A stretch of DNA of 64,000 nucleotides from Stappia indica (GCF_001696535.1 NZ_MBQE01000002.1:62001-126000); one strand, 5' to 3'. Shown: positions 1 through 8,587, counted from the stretch's first letter. Notes: generated by a model from the letters alone, not told the origin. A program made the numbers and translations.

Positions 1-1
1 C

Positions 2-175
2 CGGGAACTCGCGGACGGTCGCCTCGAGCCGATGCTGGAAGGGTTTCACCCCGAAGGGCAGGCGATCTATGTCGTCTACCCGCATCGGCGGCACCTTTCG
101 GGCAAGGTGCGCGCCTTTGTCGACTTCCTCGGCGAGTGGTTCGCCGAGCGGCGGCGGCAGGGCGAGGTCTGCTGA
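2..175 (+). CDS. LysR-type transcriptional regulator, C-terminal fragment (runs off the left edge)
   Basis: The open frame enters from the left edge and codes 57 residues up to a TGA. The segment around EGFHPEGQAIYVVYPHRRHLS, followed by a helix ending FLGEWFAERR, is the usual end of the effector-binding domain of LysR-type regulators. The HTH part lies outside the window, so targets and effector cannot be told. The leucine dehydrogenase gene ends 34 bp downstream on the opposite strand, so the two genes converge. Confidence 0.75.
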   Translation, partial: RELADGRLEPMLEGFHPEGQAIYVVYPHRRHLSGKVRAFVDFLGEWFAERRRQGEVC

Positions 176-209
176 TCCCGCGCCTGCCTTCCGGTCCCTG
201 TCTTGAGAT

Positions 210-1286
210 TCAGGCGGCGGCCAGCCGCTCTTCCGCCAGCGTGTCTGCCACTTGCTGCGTCGGCAGCGACAGCCGCTCGGCCCGCTCGAAAATGCGCGTC
301 AGCGTCTCGTCGATGGCCTCGACCTTGCTCCGCACCAGCGCGTCGTCGCCGCCCGGGGTGGCCAGCGCGATGGAGATCACCCCGCCCGCATTGATGGCAT
401 AGTCGGGCGCATAGAGGATGCCGCGTTCGCGCAGCGCTTCGTCGTGGCGTTCCTCGGCCAGCTGATTGTTGGCCGCGCCTGCGACGATGCCGGCACGGAT
501 CTGCGGGATCGTCTCGTCATTGAGGCCAGCTCCAAGCGCGCAGGGTGCAAAGACGTCGACATCGGCCGCATGCGCCGCGTCGGCGGCCACGACCTCCGCT
601 CCGAAGCGGGCGGCGGCGTCTTCGAGGGTCGGCTTGTGGATGTCGGCGAGCACGAGGCGGGCGCCGGCACGATGCAGCTGTCCGGCGAGATCCATGCCGA
701 CATGGCCTAGCCCCTTGACGCAGACCCTGCGTCCTTCGAGGCTGTCCGAGCCGAAGCGATGGCGGAGTGCTGCGCGAATGCCGCAGAAGACGCCGAGCGC
801 GGTGTAAGGCGAGGGATCCCCGAGACCCGTGGCACGCGTGCCGCGTACATGATCCGTACGGGTGGCGACGATCTCCATGTCGGGCGCAGAGATGCCGACA
901 TCCTCGGCGGTGATGTAGGTGCCGCCCAGGCGGTCGACCTGGGCGCCGAAGGCGGCAAGCAGCTCGGGCGTCTTGGCACTGCGGGCATCGCCGATGATCA
1001 CGGCCTTGCCGCCGCCGAGATCGAGGCCGGCCAGTGCGTTCTTGTAGGTCATGCCGCGCGACAGCCGCAGTGCGTCCGTCAACGCCTCGGCACTGCTCGC
1101 GTAGGCCCACATGCGGCAGCCGCCGAGCGCCGGTCCGAGGCGTGTGTCGTGAACCGCGATGATGGTGAACAGGCCGCTGGCGCGGTCGTGACCGAAGACC
1201 ACCTGCTCGTGGCCGCGGAATTCCGGATGATCGAACATGCCGTTCTCCACCGATTGAAGCTTGCGGCCGATCACTGGGGCATTCAT
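210..1286 (-). CDS. Glu/Leu/Phe/Val dehydrogenase (leucine dehydrogenase type)
   Basis: This 358-residue protein belongs to the amino-acid dehydrogenase family that deaminates branched-chain or aromatic amino acids with NAD+. The catalytic-domain signature is MTYKNALAGLDLGGGKAV, with lysines near 82 and 94 spaced like the two active-site lysines of Bacillus leucine dehydrogenase. The NAD-binding turn KGLGHVG lies near 191-197. The length matches leucine/phenylalanine dehydrogenases (about 350-370) rather than hexameric glutamate dehydrogenases (about 420-450). The open frame extends much further upstream, but the start at MNAPV follows a good GGGAGGAGAG ribosome binding site. Substrate choice among Leu, Val and Phe cannot be settled by eye. 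It could supply or drain 2-oxoacids for the oxidoreductase encoded at 11.1 kb, which is inference. Confidence 0.88.
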   Translation of the reverse strand: MNAPVIGRKLQSVENGMFDHPEFRGHEQVVFGHDRASGLFTIIAVHDTRLGPALGGCRMWAYASSAEALTDALRLSRGMTYKNALAGLDLGGGKAVIIGDARSAKTPELLAAFGAQVDRLGGTYITAEDVGISAPDMEIVATRTDHVRGTRATGLGDPSPYTALGVFCGIRAALRHRFGSDSLEGRRVCVKGLGHVGMDLAGQLHRAGARLVLADIHKPTLEDAAARFGAEVVAADAAHAADVDVFAPCALGAGLNDETIPQIRAGIVAGAANNQLAEERHDEALRERGILYAPDYAINAGGVISIALATPGGDDALVRSKVEAIDETLTRIFERAERLSLPTQQVADTLAEERLAAA

Positions 1287-1646
1287 GACGTCTCTCCTCC
1301 CGCCCTGTCGAGGCAGCATGCAACGGATGGCACGACGGGGCGCGCCACCTGCGGGGGCGGCGCCGAGCCATGTGCCATCGCTCTTCTCTGGACAAGAAAA
1401 ATATAGGTCTGTGAACTCGAAAATTCCGTCTTTTTTGTTCGACTTGGTCCTGGTTAGAGCATAAAAAAATCCATATAAGTTTGAAGAATCGAAAAAATTA
1501 TCCGCTTCATGGTGGACTGTGCTGCCGGTGAACACCCTCGGAGCATGGGCCAGCGAGTATGCCGGGCGGAGACCGCCTGCCTTGCTGTTGCCGTGAAGTT
1601 TGCCAATATCGGCAACATGGATTCGAGGCTGGGAGAAATGCACCGC
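1287..1646. other. Intergenic region between divergent genes, AT-rich core
   Basis: This 360-bp gap separates the leucine dehydrogenase gene from the DUF1007/NicO pair and must hold promoters for both directions. Its middle (about 1395-1505) is clearly more AT-rich than the surrounding genes. I see no tRNA, no complete riboswitch and no clear terminator. A hairpin GGCGG-AGA-CCGCC followed by TGCC at about 1564-1580 recalls the 3' end of B12 riboswitches, but the other conserved boxes are missing. Confidence 0.5.
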
Positions 1647-2297
1647 ATGTGGAAGACCGGACTGATTGCCGCCGCTTTGACGGCCGGCCTTGCCGGCGCG
1701 GCACGGGCCCATCCGCATGTCTTCGTTGAAGCGCGGGCGGAGGTGGTTTTCGACGATGCCGGGCGTCTGTCGGCCGTGCGTCATGTCTGGAGCTTCGACG
1801 AGGCATTCACGGCTTTTGCCGTGCAGGGGCTCGACGAGAACGGCGATGGCGAACTCTCCCGCGAGGAACTGCAGCCGCTGGCGCAGGTCAATGTGGAGTC
1901 GCTTGCCGAGTACGAGTTCTTCACCTTCCTGCAGCAGGGCGATGCCGAAGTGGCGTTCGACCCGCCGAAGGAATACTGGCTCGATTTCTACGGCGGCCGG
2001 CTGACGCTGTTCTTCACGCTGCCCCTGCGCGAGGCGAGGGTGATGGACGCCTCCACCGTCGAGCTCGATGTCTTCGATCCGAACTATTTCGTCGCCTTCG
2101 AGATGACGCAGGAAACGCCCTTCGCGATGGTGGACGCGCCGTCCACCTGCACGCTCGACTTCACGCCGCCGCCGCCGCTGGATCCGCAGACCGCGACGAC
2201 GCTGGCCGCCATTCCCCAGACCGAGCGGGAACTGCCTTCCGATCTGGTGCAGATCACCGAGACCCTGTCGAACTCCGCAAGGATCGGCTGCAAGTGA
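1647..2297 (+). CDS. DUF1007 family periplasmic protein with EF-hand-like loop
   Basis: This is a secreted protein of about 216 residues from the DUF1007 family, usually found next to NicO-type nickel/cobalt transporters. A signal peptide (MWKTGLIAAALTAGLAGAARA) ends in AxA, and the mature chain would begin HPHVF, leaving an N-terminal histidine as a possible metal ligand. Residues 63-74 (DENGDGELSREE) fit the 12-residue EF-hand calcium loop. The transporter gene starts 10 bp after its stop, so the two are almost surely co-transcribed. I chose the second ATG (1647) because GGGAG lies about 11 bp upstream; an ATG at 1638 is possible but would leave only 2 bp. The role is inferred as capture or delivery of a divalent metal in the periplasm. 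Confidence 0.8.
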   Translation: MWKTGLIAAALTAGLAGAARAHPHVFVEARAEVVFDDAGRLSAVRHVWSFDEAFTAFAVQGLDENGDGELSREELQPLAQVNVESLAEYEFFTFLQQGDAEVAFDPPKEYWLDFYGGRLTLFFTLPLREARVMDASTVELDVFDPNYFVAFEMTQETPFAMVDAPSTCTLDFTPPPPLDPQTATTLAAIPQTERELPSDLVQITETLSNSARIGCK

Positions 2298-2307
2298 GGC
2301 CCTGCCG

Positions 2308-3468
2308 ATGAGGCATCCGATGACCCGTTCCGCCCCGCGCGTTTCGTCCTCGCTTCCTGTCTTTCTGGCGCTTGCCTGTCTGGTGCTTGTTGCCGCCACA
2401 CCGGCGCTGGCTTCGCCGTCGCCCTTTGGCGTCGGCCTGGTCGAGCCTTCGATTGCTCCCGGCGGGATCTTTTCCGGCTTCTTCGGCTGGATCGCCCAAC
2501 AGCAGAAGGCCTTCTATGCCTCGCTGACGACGGCGATCAAGGCGATGAAGGAAGACGGCAGCGCCGCCTGGTGGCTGATGGGTCTGTCGTTCCTCTATGG
2601 TGTCTTCCATGCAGCAGGTCCCGGGCACGGCAAGGCGGTGATCTCCTCCTATGTGCTGGCGAACGGCGAGACTCTGCGGCGCGGCATCGCTCTGTCCTTT
2701 GCTTCCGCCTTCGCTCAGGCAGTGACGGCGGTGGTGCTGATCGGCATCGCTTCGGTGTTGCTGCGGATGACCTCGATCGCCATCACCGAGACCACCCGCT
2801 GGTTCGAGATCGGCTCCTATGCGGCGGTCGCCCTGCTTGGTGCCTTTCTGGTCTGGCGCAAGATCCTGAAGCCGCTGCTGACGCCGCGCCGACCCGTCGC
2901 GCTGGGCGCGCAGGCGGTGGCAGCCTGCGCGCACGATCACTCCCACGGTCACGACCATCATCACCACGATCACGATCACGATCACGATCACGATCACGAT
3001 CACGGTCATGGGCACGGGCATCACGATCACCATCACGGCCATGACCATGTGCACCACCATGACCACGCCCATGAGGCGGGCGAGGTTTGCGGCAGCTGCG
3101 GCCATGTGCATGCGCCGCCGCCGTCGATGCTGGCCGGCCGCTTCACCCTGGCCCGCGCCTGGTCGGTGATCCTGGCCATCGGCCTGCGGCCCTGCACCGG
3201 TGCACTGGTGGTGCTGGTGTTTGCCATTTCGCAGGGGCTTGCGCTGGCGGGCGTTGCAGCGACCTTCGCCATGGCGGTGGGGACCGGTTTGACGGTCTCG
3301 GTGCTGGCGGTGCTTGCGGTGGTTGCCAAGGACGTGGCGCTGCGCAGCGTCGGCGGCCGTGCTGCCGCGCGCCTTCACGCCGGCATCGAGGGTTTTGCGG
3401 CTCTCGTCGTCTTCCTGCTGGGAACGTCCCTGCTGGTCGCAGCGCTCGGGTGGGGCGGTGCCGTCTGA
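2308..3468 (+). CDS. NicO/RcnA-family nickel/cobalt transporter with His-rich loop
   Basis: This 386-residue inner-membrane protein has an N-terminal signal or first membrane helix (residues 16-36). The NicO hallmarks HAAGPGHGK (101-109) and GLRPCTGALVVLVFA (292-306) are both present. Between them lies a long cytoplasmic or periplasmic loop (about 208-268) made almost wholly of His and Asp, followed by a CxxC pair (CGSC) and HVH, a strong metal-binding region. The family includes RcnA-like exporters and DUF1007-linked importers; the DUF1007 partner directly upstream favours uptake. A cobalt-type nitrile hydratase operon 1.1 kb downstream gives a plausible cobalt sink. The length is typical for the family with an expanded loop. 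Confidence 0.88.
   Translation: MRHPMTRSAPRVSSSLPVFLALACLVLVAATPALASPSPFGVGLVEPSIAPGGIFSGFFGWIAQQQKAFYASLTTAIKAMKEDGSAAWWLMGLSFLYGVFHAAGPGHGKAVISSYVLANGETLRRGIALSFASAFAQAVTAVVLIGIASVLLRMTSIAITETTRWFEIGSYAAVALLGAFLVWRKILKPLLTPRRPVALGAQAVAACAHDHSHGHDHHHHDHDHDHDHDHDHGHGHGHHDHHHGHDHVHHHDHAHEAGEVCGSCGHVHAPPPSMLAGRFTLARAWSVILAIGLRPCTGALVVLVFAISQGLALAGVAATFAMAVGTGLTVSVLAVLAVVAKDVALRSVGGRAAARLHAGIEGFAALVVFLLGTSLLVAALGWGGAV
2965..3000 (+). repeat. Hexanucleotide tandem repeat (CACGAT)x6 inside the NicO gene
   Basis: Six perfect CACGAT units in a row encode alternating His-Asp in the metal-binding loop of the NicO transporter; a near-copy (CACGGT) follows. Copy-number changes in steps of one unit would add or remove one His-Asp pair without shifting the frame. 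Confidence 0.9.
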
Positions 3469-3474
3469 CGAGGG

Positions 3475-4419
3475 TCAGGCCTTGCTGCCAGCGTTCGCCG
3501 GAGAGGCGCCGACAACGGCAGCGGCCTGCCGCCGCGCTGCCACCTGCTCGCGGTGGATGACGTAGAGACCGGAGCAGATCGTCAGCAGGATGCCGAGCGA
3601 GGCAAGCGTGTCGGGCAGGTCGCTGAAGATCACGAAGCCGATCAGGGTCGCGAACGGCAGCTCCAGGTATTGCATCGGCGCCAGCGTCGCGGCGGGCGCG
3701 AGCCGCAGCGACCAGGTCATCAGCAGGTGTGCGACAGTCCCGAGCACGCCGATGGCGCCCAGCAGCCAGATCTCCCGCCCTTCCAGCGAAACGAACCCGA
3801 GCCCCGGCACGTCGGCGCTGGAAAAGGCGAGCCAGGCGCTGCCGAGAATGGCTGTGGCGATGAGGCCGCTGATCGCCTGCAAGCTGATCGGATCCGTCGC
3901 CTTGGCGATGCTGCGGGTGACCATCATGAACAGCGCGAAAGCGACGGCGACGCCAAGCGGCAACAGTGCGGGAGCGCCGACGGCGGCATAATTCGGCTGG
4001 ATCACCAGCAGGGTGCCGGCGAACCCGACGAGGCAAGCCATCAGCCGGTAGGGCCCCACTTCCTCGCCCAGCACGAAACGGCCGAGCAACAGCATCAGGA
4101 ACGGCATCACGAAGGCGATGGCGATGGCGTCTGCTAGCGGCAGGAAGCGGAGCGAGGCAAACATCGCCGCGATGCCGAGAATATGCAGGATGGTGCGCAG
4201 CACCGTGAGATGCAGCAACCGCATGGGCATGCGCAGGCTGCCTCGCATCAGCCACACGACCGGGATCAGCAGCGCGGCCTGCAGGGCGAAGCGGACCAGC
4301 AGCAACTGGCCGAGCGGCACCGTCTCGCCGAGGATCTTGGCGAAGGCATCGCCGAGCGGGGCGAGAATGCAGAAACCGGTCATGAGCAGCATGCCGCTCA
4401 GGGGCTTGTCCTGGGTCAT
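3475..4419 (-). CDS. DMT-superfamily transporter, EamA family
   Basis: This 314-residue integral membrane protein has about ten hydrophobic segments in two EamA repeats, from MLLMTGFCILAPLGDAFAKILG at the N-terminus to ILLTICSGLYVIHRE near the C-terminus. EamA proteins usually export amino acids, metabolites or small drugs; the substrate here is unknown. The gene reads in the same direction as the nitrile hydratase operon, 158 bp downstream of its last gene, and its 3' end faces the NicO gene with a 6-bp gap. Co-transcription with the hydratase operon is possible, but the spacing leaves room for its own promoter. Confidence 0.85.
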   Translation of the reverse strand: MTQDKPLSGMLLMTGFCILAPLGDAFAKILGETVPLGQLLLVRFALQAALLIPVVWLMRGSLRMPMRLLHLTVLRTILHILGIAAMFASLRFLPLADAIAIAFVMPFLMLLLGRFVLGEEVGPYRLMACLVGFAGTLLVIQPNYAAVGAPALLPLGVAVAFALFMMVTRSIAKATDPISLQAISGLIATAILGSAWLAFSSADVPGLGFVSLEGREIWLLGAIGVLGTVAHLLMTWSLRLAPAATLAPMQYLELPFATLIGFVIFSDLPDTLASLGILLTICSGLYVIHREQVAARRQAAAVVGASPANAGSKA

Positions 4420-4577
4420 GGTCGCAGACTAGGCCGGGGCGCCGTCCAAGGGAAGCGTCCAGGTTGTATCGGGTTGCAATGGATCAGCAAAATTGCCGAG
4501 TGCGGCTGCCGCCACTCCTGACGCACCCAACGCGACATTGCAAGAAATACTGAGATATGACCGAGGGGCAGGGTCGC

Positions 4578-4976
4578 TTAGGCGGGCGGGACCGGCATCC
4601 CGTCGCGGCCGAGCTCGATCGCCTCGCCATGCGGCGTGGCGGCCGCTGCGCGTAGCCAGGCGTCCCGCCTCGCGTCGATCCGCTCGGTGGAGGTCAACGC
4701 CTTGCGCGTGATCATGGTTTCGAGCGCGACCAGCCAGTGCTCATAGTAGTTGTCGCCGCAATCGGGATCGCCGCGCGACTGAGCATCGCGGATCGCCTGC
4801 GACAGGGTTTCCGCCCACTCGGTCCAGGTGAAGACGCCGCGGCCGTTCAGCTCCACGGCGAGCGCGAAGGCCCGCGCCTCCCAGGGCTCGCGGAACACCG
4901 GCTCGCCGCCGTGTTGCGGCAGGTTTTCCAGCGGCGGCAGCGGGGACGCCCCGGCCGTTGTTTCAAAGGGCTTCAA
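4578..4976 (-). CDS. Nitrile hydratase accessory (activator) protein
   Basis: This 132-residue protein resembles the N-terminal half of nitrile hydratase beta subunits (FREPWEARAFALAVELNGRGVFTWTEWAETL, then YYEHWLVALETMI), as known for the small activators of cobalt-type enzymes such as P14K and NhlE-type proteins. Such activators deliver the metal by swapping the alpha subunit between complexes. The gene overlaps the end of the beta gene by 14 bp, so translation is likely coupled. Length fits the accessory family. The C-terminus lacks the beta-barrel domain seen in the true beta subunit, which confirms this is not a second beta. Confidence 0.87.
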   Translation of the reverse strand: MKPFETTAGASPLPPLENLPQHGGEPVFREPWEARAFALAVELNGRGVFTWTEWAETLSQAIRDAQSRGDPDCGDNYYEHWLVALETMITRKALTSTERIDARRDAWLRAAAATPHGEAIELGRDGMPVPPA

Positions 4977-5622
4977 GATAGGGCTCCCACAGGTCGATAC
5001 GCACCTTGAGCGAAGGGTCGGTCCCTTCCCCCCACAACTCCGGTCCGTCGAAGACGACGCCGTAAAGCCAGGTCGGCTGCTCGCCGGTCCCGGTCGAACT
5101 CACGTCGGGGAAGACATGGACGCCGTGCACGGCCTCGATCACGCCGACGCGCCCGCGGCAATAACGCGGGATGCGGGTGTGGCCGGTCGGGTGCATGTTG
5201 CGGGCCCTCACCCGGTCGCCGACGGCGAAGCCGGCAGGGGCATCGCTCTCGCGATCACTGGGTCCGCCACGGGCCAGAACGGCGGCGACGTCTCCGGCGG
5301 CCAGTACCCGCTTGACGGGGCGGGACTGGTGCAGGCTGCGGCCGGCGGCGATCTCCTCGGGTTCGACAAGGCCGCGTTCGGCAAGCAGGCTTTCCAGCGC
5401 AGACAGCCAGATCTGATAGTAGCTGGAGGTCAGGTAGCGGCCCGGCTCCATGCTTTCCCGCGCGCGGCGGGACATGTCGATGTTCCACTCGCCGGTCGCG
5501 CCCATGGCCAGGGTCAGGGCGAAGGCGCGCGGCTCCCAGTCCGCATGGAACAGCGGCTTCACCGGCTCCGGCACCACCGCGCCGAAGCCCATCATGCCTC
5601 CGAGGTCCTGTGCGCCGTTCAT
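4963..5622 (-). CDS. nthB: Nitrile hydratase subunit beta
   Basis: This 219-residue protein opens with [14 protein letters not shown], the standard start of nitrile hydratase beta subunits. It continues with a helical half ([35 protein letters not shown]) and ends in the SH3-like barrel ([26 protein letters not shown], then GVHVFPD and [14 protein letters not shown]). It pairs with the alpha subunit to hydrate nitriles to amides in the cytoplasm. The start codon overlaps the alpha stop as ATGA, and its own 3' end overlaps the accessory gene. Length matches the family (about 210-235). Confidence 0.95.
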   Translation of the reverse strand: MNGAQDLGGMMGFGAVVPEPVKPLFHADWEPRAFALTLAMGATGEWNIDMSRRARESMEPGRYLTSSYYQIWLSALESLLAERGLVEPEEIAAGRSLHQSRPVKRVLAAGDVAAVLARGGPSDRESDAPAGFAVGDRVRARNMHPTGHTRIPRYCRGRVGVIEAVHGVHVFPDVSSTGTGEQPTWLYGVVFDGPELWGEGTDPSLKVRIDLWEPYLEAL

Positions 5623-6299
5623 GCGTTCTGCTCCTGAAGCTCGGCCGGGGTCAGGGCGAGCCCGGTGCCGATCATGCTGTCCCGGGTGACGAGGCGCGCG
5701 AGCTCTTCCTCGCTCCAGCCCTCGGTGCCTTCCGGGCGCCGCGGGAGCACGAGGTAACGGATCTCCGCGGTGGAATCCCAGACGCGGATCTGCGTGTCGC
5801 CGGGCAGGGAGACGCCGAAATCCGCCAGCACGCCCCGCGGATCGCGGACCGCCTTGGCGCGATAGGGGGCGGATTTGTACCAGACCGGCGGCAGGCCGAG
5901 CACCGGCCACGGGTAGCAGGAGCACAGGGTGCAGACGACCATGTTGTGTTCGTCGGCCGTGTTCTCCACCGCGACCATGTGCTCGCCCTGACGGCCGATA
6001 TAGCCGAGCGAGTGGATGGCGGCCGTGGCATCGCGCATCAGCCAGTCGCGGAATTGCGGATCGCTCCAGGCCTTTGCCACCACACGGGCGCCATTGTGCG
6101 GGCCGACCTGCGTCTCGTAGGTCTCGATCAGCACGTCGAGGGCCGCCGGATCGACATACCCCTTCTCGATCAGGATCGATTCCAGCGCGCGCACCCGTGC
6201 ATCCGTCTCCGACAGGTGCGAGCCGTGGTCGTGGTCATGATGGTGATCATGGTCGTGATCGTGGTGATGGTGACCGTGGTGGTCGTTGCCGCCTGACAT
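5619..6299 (-). CDS. nthA: Nitrile hydratase subunit alpha, cobalt type, His-rich N-terminus
   Basis: This 226-residue catalytic subunit carries the metal-claw motif VCTLCSC (Cys 123, 126, 128). A Thr between the first Cys and the Leu marks cobalt enzymes, whereas iron enzymes carry Ser. The two later cysteines are normally oxidised to sulfinic and sulfenic acids. Residues 7-28 form an unusual tract of about 14 histidines mixed with aspartates before the conserved body begins at [14 protein letters not shown]. Such an extension suggests cobalt binding or storage. The start at MSGGND follows an AAAGG site; the open frame upstream has no family similarity. The stop overlaps the beta start (ATGA), and the upstream C26 gene ends 43 bp away in the same direction. 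Confidence 0.95.
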   Translation of the reverse strand: MSGGNDHHGHHHHDHDHDHHHDHDHGSHLSETDARVRALESILIEKGYVDPAALDVLIETYETQVGPHNGARVVAKAWSDPQFRDWLMRDATAAIHSLGYIGRQGEHMVAVENTADEHNMVVCTLCSCYPWPVLGLPPVWYKSAPYRAKAVRDPRGVLADFGVSLPGDTQIRVWDSTAEIRYLVLPRRPEGTEGWSEEELARLVTRDSMIGTGLALTPAELQEQNA

Positions 6300-6342
6300 G
6301 GTGATGGGCCTTTCTTCGTATCTTTGATGCCGGTTGCTGCCG

Positions 6343-7104
6343 CTATTCGGCGGCCTGCCGGGCGCCTCGGACTTCCCGCAAGGCCGCACCGAAGGCGGCG
6401 AACAGGCGCGAGGACGCGGCATCGCTGCCGACCCAGTATTCCGGGTGCCACTGGGTGGCGAGCGCAAAGCCGGCGGCGCCGTCGATGGAAACCGCCTCGA
6501 TGGTGCCATCGTCGGCGGTCGCCTCGACCGTCAGGCCGGGAGCCAGCCGGCCGATCGCCTGCCGGTGCAGGGAATTGACGTCGATGCGGGCATCGCCGAG
6601 CACGGCCGCAAGCTTGCCGCCGGGAACTATCTCCACGTGATGCGCCAGCGCGAAGCGGGCGTCCTGGCTGTCGGCCTCCGGCGCGCGGTGATCGCGGCGG
6701 CCGTCCATCTCCTGGACTTCGCTGACAAGAGTGCCGCCGAGCGCGACATTCAGCTCCTGCAACCCGCGGCAGATGGCGAAGACCGGCATGGCGCGGGCAA
6801 CGGCGCGGCGAATCAGCGGCAGGGTGGTCGTGTCGCGGCGGCTGTCGAAGGGGCCGTCCTTCTCGTGCGCCTCGGCGCCGTAGAGCGTGGGATGCACGTT
6901 GGAGCGCGAGCCGGTCAGCAGCACGCCGTCGACACGGTCGAGCACCGCATCGAGGTCGATTGCCGGGCCCATGGAGGGCAGCAGCAACGGCAGGGCGCCG
7001 GCACCCTGCACCAGGGCCTCCAGATAGGTCGAGGGGGCGGCATGCCAGGCATAGCCGTCGAGTTCCTTCACGTCGCAGTTGACGAGAACAACGGGGGCGG
7101 ACAT
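6343..7104 (-). CDS. Class I glutamine amidotransferase-like hydrolase, peptidase C26 (PuuD-like)
   Basis: This 253-residue protein has the C26 fold signatures: oxyanion motif [13 protein letters not shown], the nucleophile elbow [15 protein letters not shown] with its Cys, and the His-Glu pair in ATQWHPEYW. Relatives such as PuuD hydrolyse the gamma-glutamyl amide bond of gamma-glutamyl-GABA. It is the first gene of a run with the nitrile hydratase genes, with 43 bp to nthA, so it is probably transcribed with them. No amidase is present to hydrolyse the amide product of the hydratase, so this enzyme may act on an amide made nearby; that is speculation. The substrate cannot be read from sequence. 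Confidence 0.87.
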   Translation of the reverse strand: MSAPVVLVNCDVKELDGYAWHAAPSTYLEALVQGAGALPLLLPSMGPAIDLDAVLDRVDGVLLTGSRSNVHPTLYGAEAHEKDGPFDSRRDTTTLPLIRRAVARAMPVFAICRGLQELNVALGGTLVSEVQEMDGRRDHRAPEADSQDARFALAHHVEIVPGGKLAAVLGDARIDVNSLHRQAIGRLAPGLTVEATADDGTIEAVSIDGAAGFALATQWHPEYWVGSDAASSRLFAAFGAALREVRGARQAAE

Positions 7105-7492
7105 GTGGGCTCCTGAAAAGCTCCGAGAGGGGCTGCGGATGGGTCTGGTCGCGCGCGGTGCAACCGCAAGCCCGGAGAACGGCCGCGGGGTCGCCGGTCA
7201 TGCTTCGCGAGATTAGCGAAAGGCGCGCGCTTGTCCACCATCGGCCTTGTTCGTACAGGTCCGTTTGCCGGGCCTTCGACGGGAGTTTGCCGGCGTTTGC
7301 GGGCGTGGTGAAAATTCGCGCAGTTGTACCGGTCGGCCTTGTGTCCCAATGGCATATGCGGTTTATATCGCTGTCAAAGTGCCTTTAGGAGAAGGGCGCT
7401 TGGCAACGTCTGGCAACCCCGGTTGCCGACACGAGTTCGAGAGACCGGGCGAGGAACTCGGCATCTCGGCAAAATCCCAAGGGAGGGACCGC
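7105..7492. other. Intergenic region between divergent C26 and TRAP-binding-protein genes
   Basis: This 388-bp gap lies between two divergent transcription units and must contain both promoters. An open frame runs through its right part into the dctP-like gene but shows no protein-like pattern. I recognise no RNA gene, riboswitch or repeat in it. Confidence 0.5.
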
Positions 7493-8587
7493 ATGGATCG
7501 CCGTTCATTCATCAAGAAGGCCGGCCTTGCCGGCGTTGGCGCCGGTGCCGCGACGCTCGCCGCTCCGGCCATCGCGCAGGGCAACCAGACCTGGCGCATG
7601 GTCACCACCTGGCCGAAGAATTTCCCGGGCCTGGGTGTCGGCGCGCAGCGTCTGGCCGATCGCATCACCGCCGCGTCCGGCGGCCGTCTGACCATCCAGG
7701 TCTATTCGGCCGGCGAGCTGGTTCCGCCGCTCCAGTCGCTCGACGCGGTCATCGACGGTTCGGCCGAGATGAGCCACGGCGCCGCCTACTACTGGCAGAA
7801 CAAGAGCCCGGCCCTGTCGTTCTTCACCGGCGTGCCCTACGGCATGACCTCGCGTGAGCTCACCGCCTGGGTGCGCTTCATGGGCGGCCAGGAACTCTGG
7901 GACGAGATCTACGACCAGTTCGGCGTGCAGGGCTTCCTGTCCGGCGACACCGGCACCCAGGCGGGCGGCTGGTTCCGCAACGAGCTGACGAGCCTTGAGT
8001 CCGTCAAGGGCCTGCGTTTCCGTACCCCGGGCCTCGGCGGCCGCGTGTGGGAGAAGCTCGGCGCCACCGTCACCAACATGGCCGGCGGCGAGATCTTCCA
8101 GGCCCTGCAGTCCGGTACGCTGGACGCGGCGGAGTTCGTCGGCCCGTACAACGACCTGGCCCTCGGCTTCTACCAGGTGGCGAAGAACTACTACTTCCCG
8201 AGCTTCGTCGAGCCGGGCCTCGCCACCGAGTTGGTCGTCAACAAGTCCAAGTTCCAGGCCCTGCCGGCCGACCTGCAGGCGATCGTCCGCGACGTCTGCC
8301 AGGCCGAGTACGACCAGGTCGCTTCGGACTTCTACGCCAACGATCCGCGCGCGCTGAAGACGCTCGTCGACGATCATGGCGTCAATGTCCGCCAGTTCCC
8401 GGACGACATCATGGAAGCCGGCGCCAAGGCTGCCATCGAGATCCTGAACGGTCTGCGCGATTCCGACGACGCTCTGGTCAAGAAGACCACCGAGAGCTTC
8501 ATCGAGTCGCTCAACATCCTGCGCACCCGCACCGAGGGCACCGACGGTGCCTTCATTGAGGCGCGCAAGGCCTACTTCAAGATCTGA
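7493..8587 (+). CDS. TRAP transporter substrate-binding protein, DctP/TakP-like, Tat-exported
   Basis: This 364-residue periplasmic binding protein begins DRRSFIKKAG, a twin-arginine motif, followed by a hydrophobic stretch and AIAQ cleavage site. The body (VYSAGELVPPLQSLDAVIDGSAEMSHGAAYYW; GLRFRTPGLGG with the conserved ligand arginine; GTLDAAEFVGPYND) closely recalls TakP of Rhodobacter, a 2-oxoacid binder. Monocarboxylates or 2-oxoacids are therefore plausible ligands, by inference. The start at 7493 has GGGAGGGA just upstream. A terminator follows. The only TRAP permease genes nearby are encoded on the other strand facing this gene, which is an uncommon order. Confidence 0.9.
   Translation: MDRRSFIKKAGLAGVGAGAATLAAPAIAQGNQTWRMVTTWPKNFPGLGVGAQRLADRITAASGGRLTIQVYSAGELVPPLQSLDAVIDGSAEMSHGAAYYWQNKSPALSFFTGVPYGMTSRELTAWVRFMGGQELWDEIYDQFGVQGFLSGDTGTQAGGWFRNELTSLESVKGLRFRTPGLGGRVWEKLGATVTNMAGGEIFQALQSGTLDAAEFVGPYNDLALGFYQVAKNYYFPSFVEPGLATELVVNKSKFQALPADLQAIVRDVCQAEYDQVASDFYANDPRALKTLVDDHGVNVRQFPDDIMEAGAKAAIEILNGLRDSDDALVKKTTESFIESLNILRTRTEGTDGAFIEARKAYFKI

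Noticed and set aside
1540..1590. A GGCGG-AGA-CCGCC-TGCC hairpin that recalls the 3' end of a B12 riboswitch, upstream of the metal transporter genes
   Set aside because: The 5' conserved boxes (GGTGCC, GGGAA, GCCACTG-like) are not found in the preceding AT-rich 150 bp, so no complete aptamer can be drawn.
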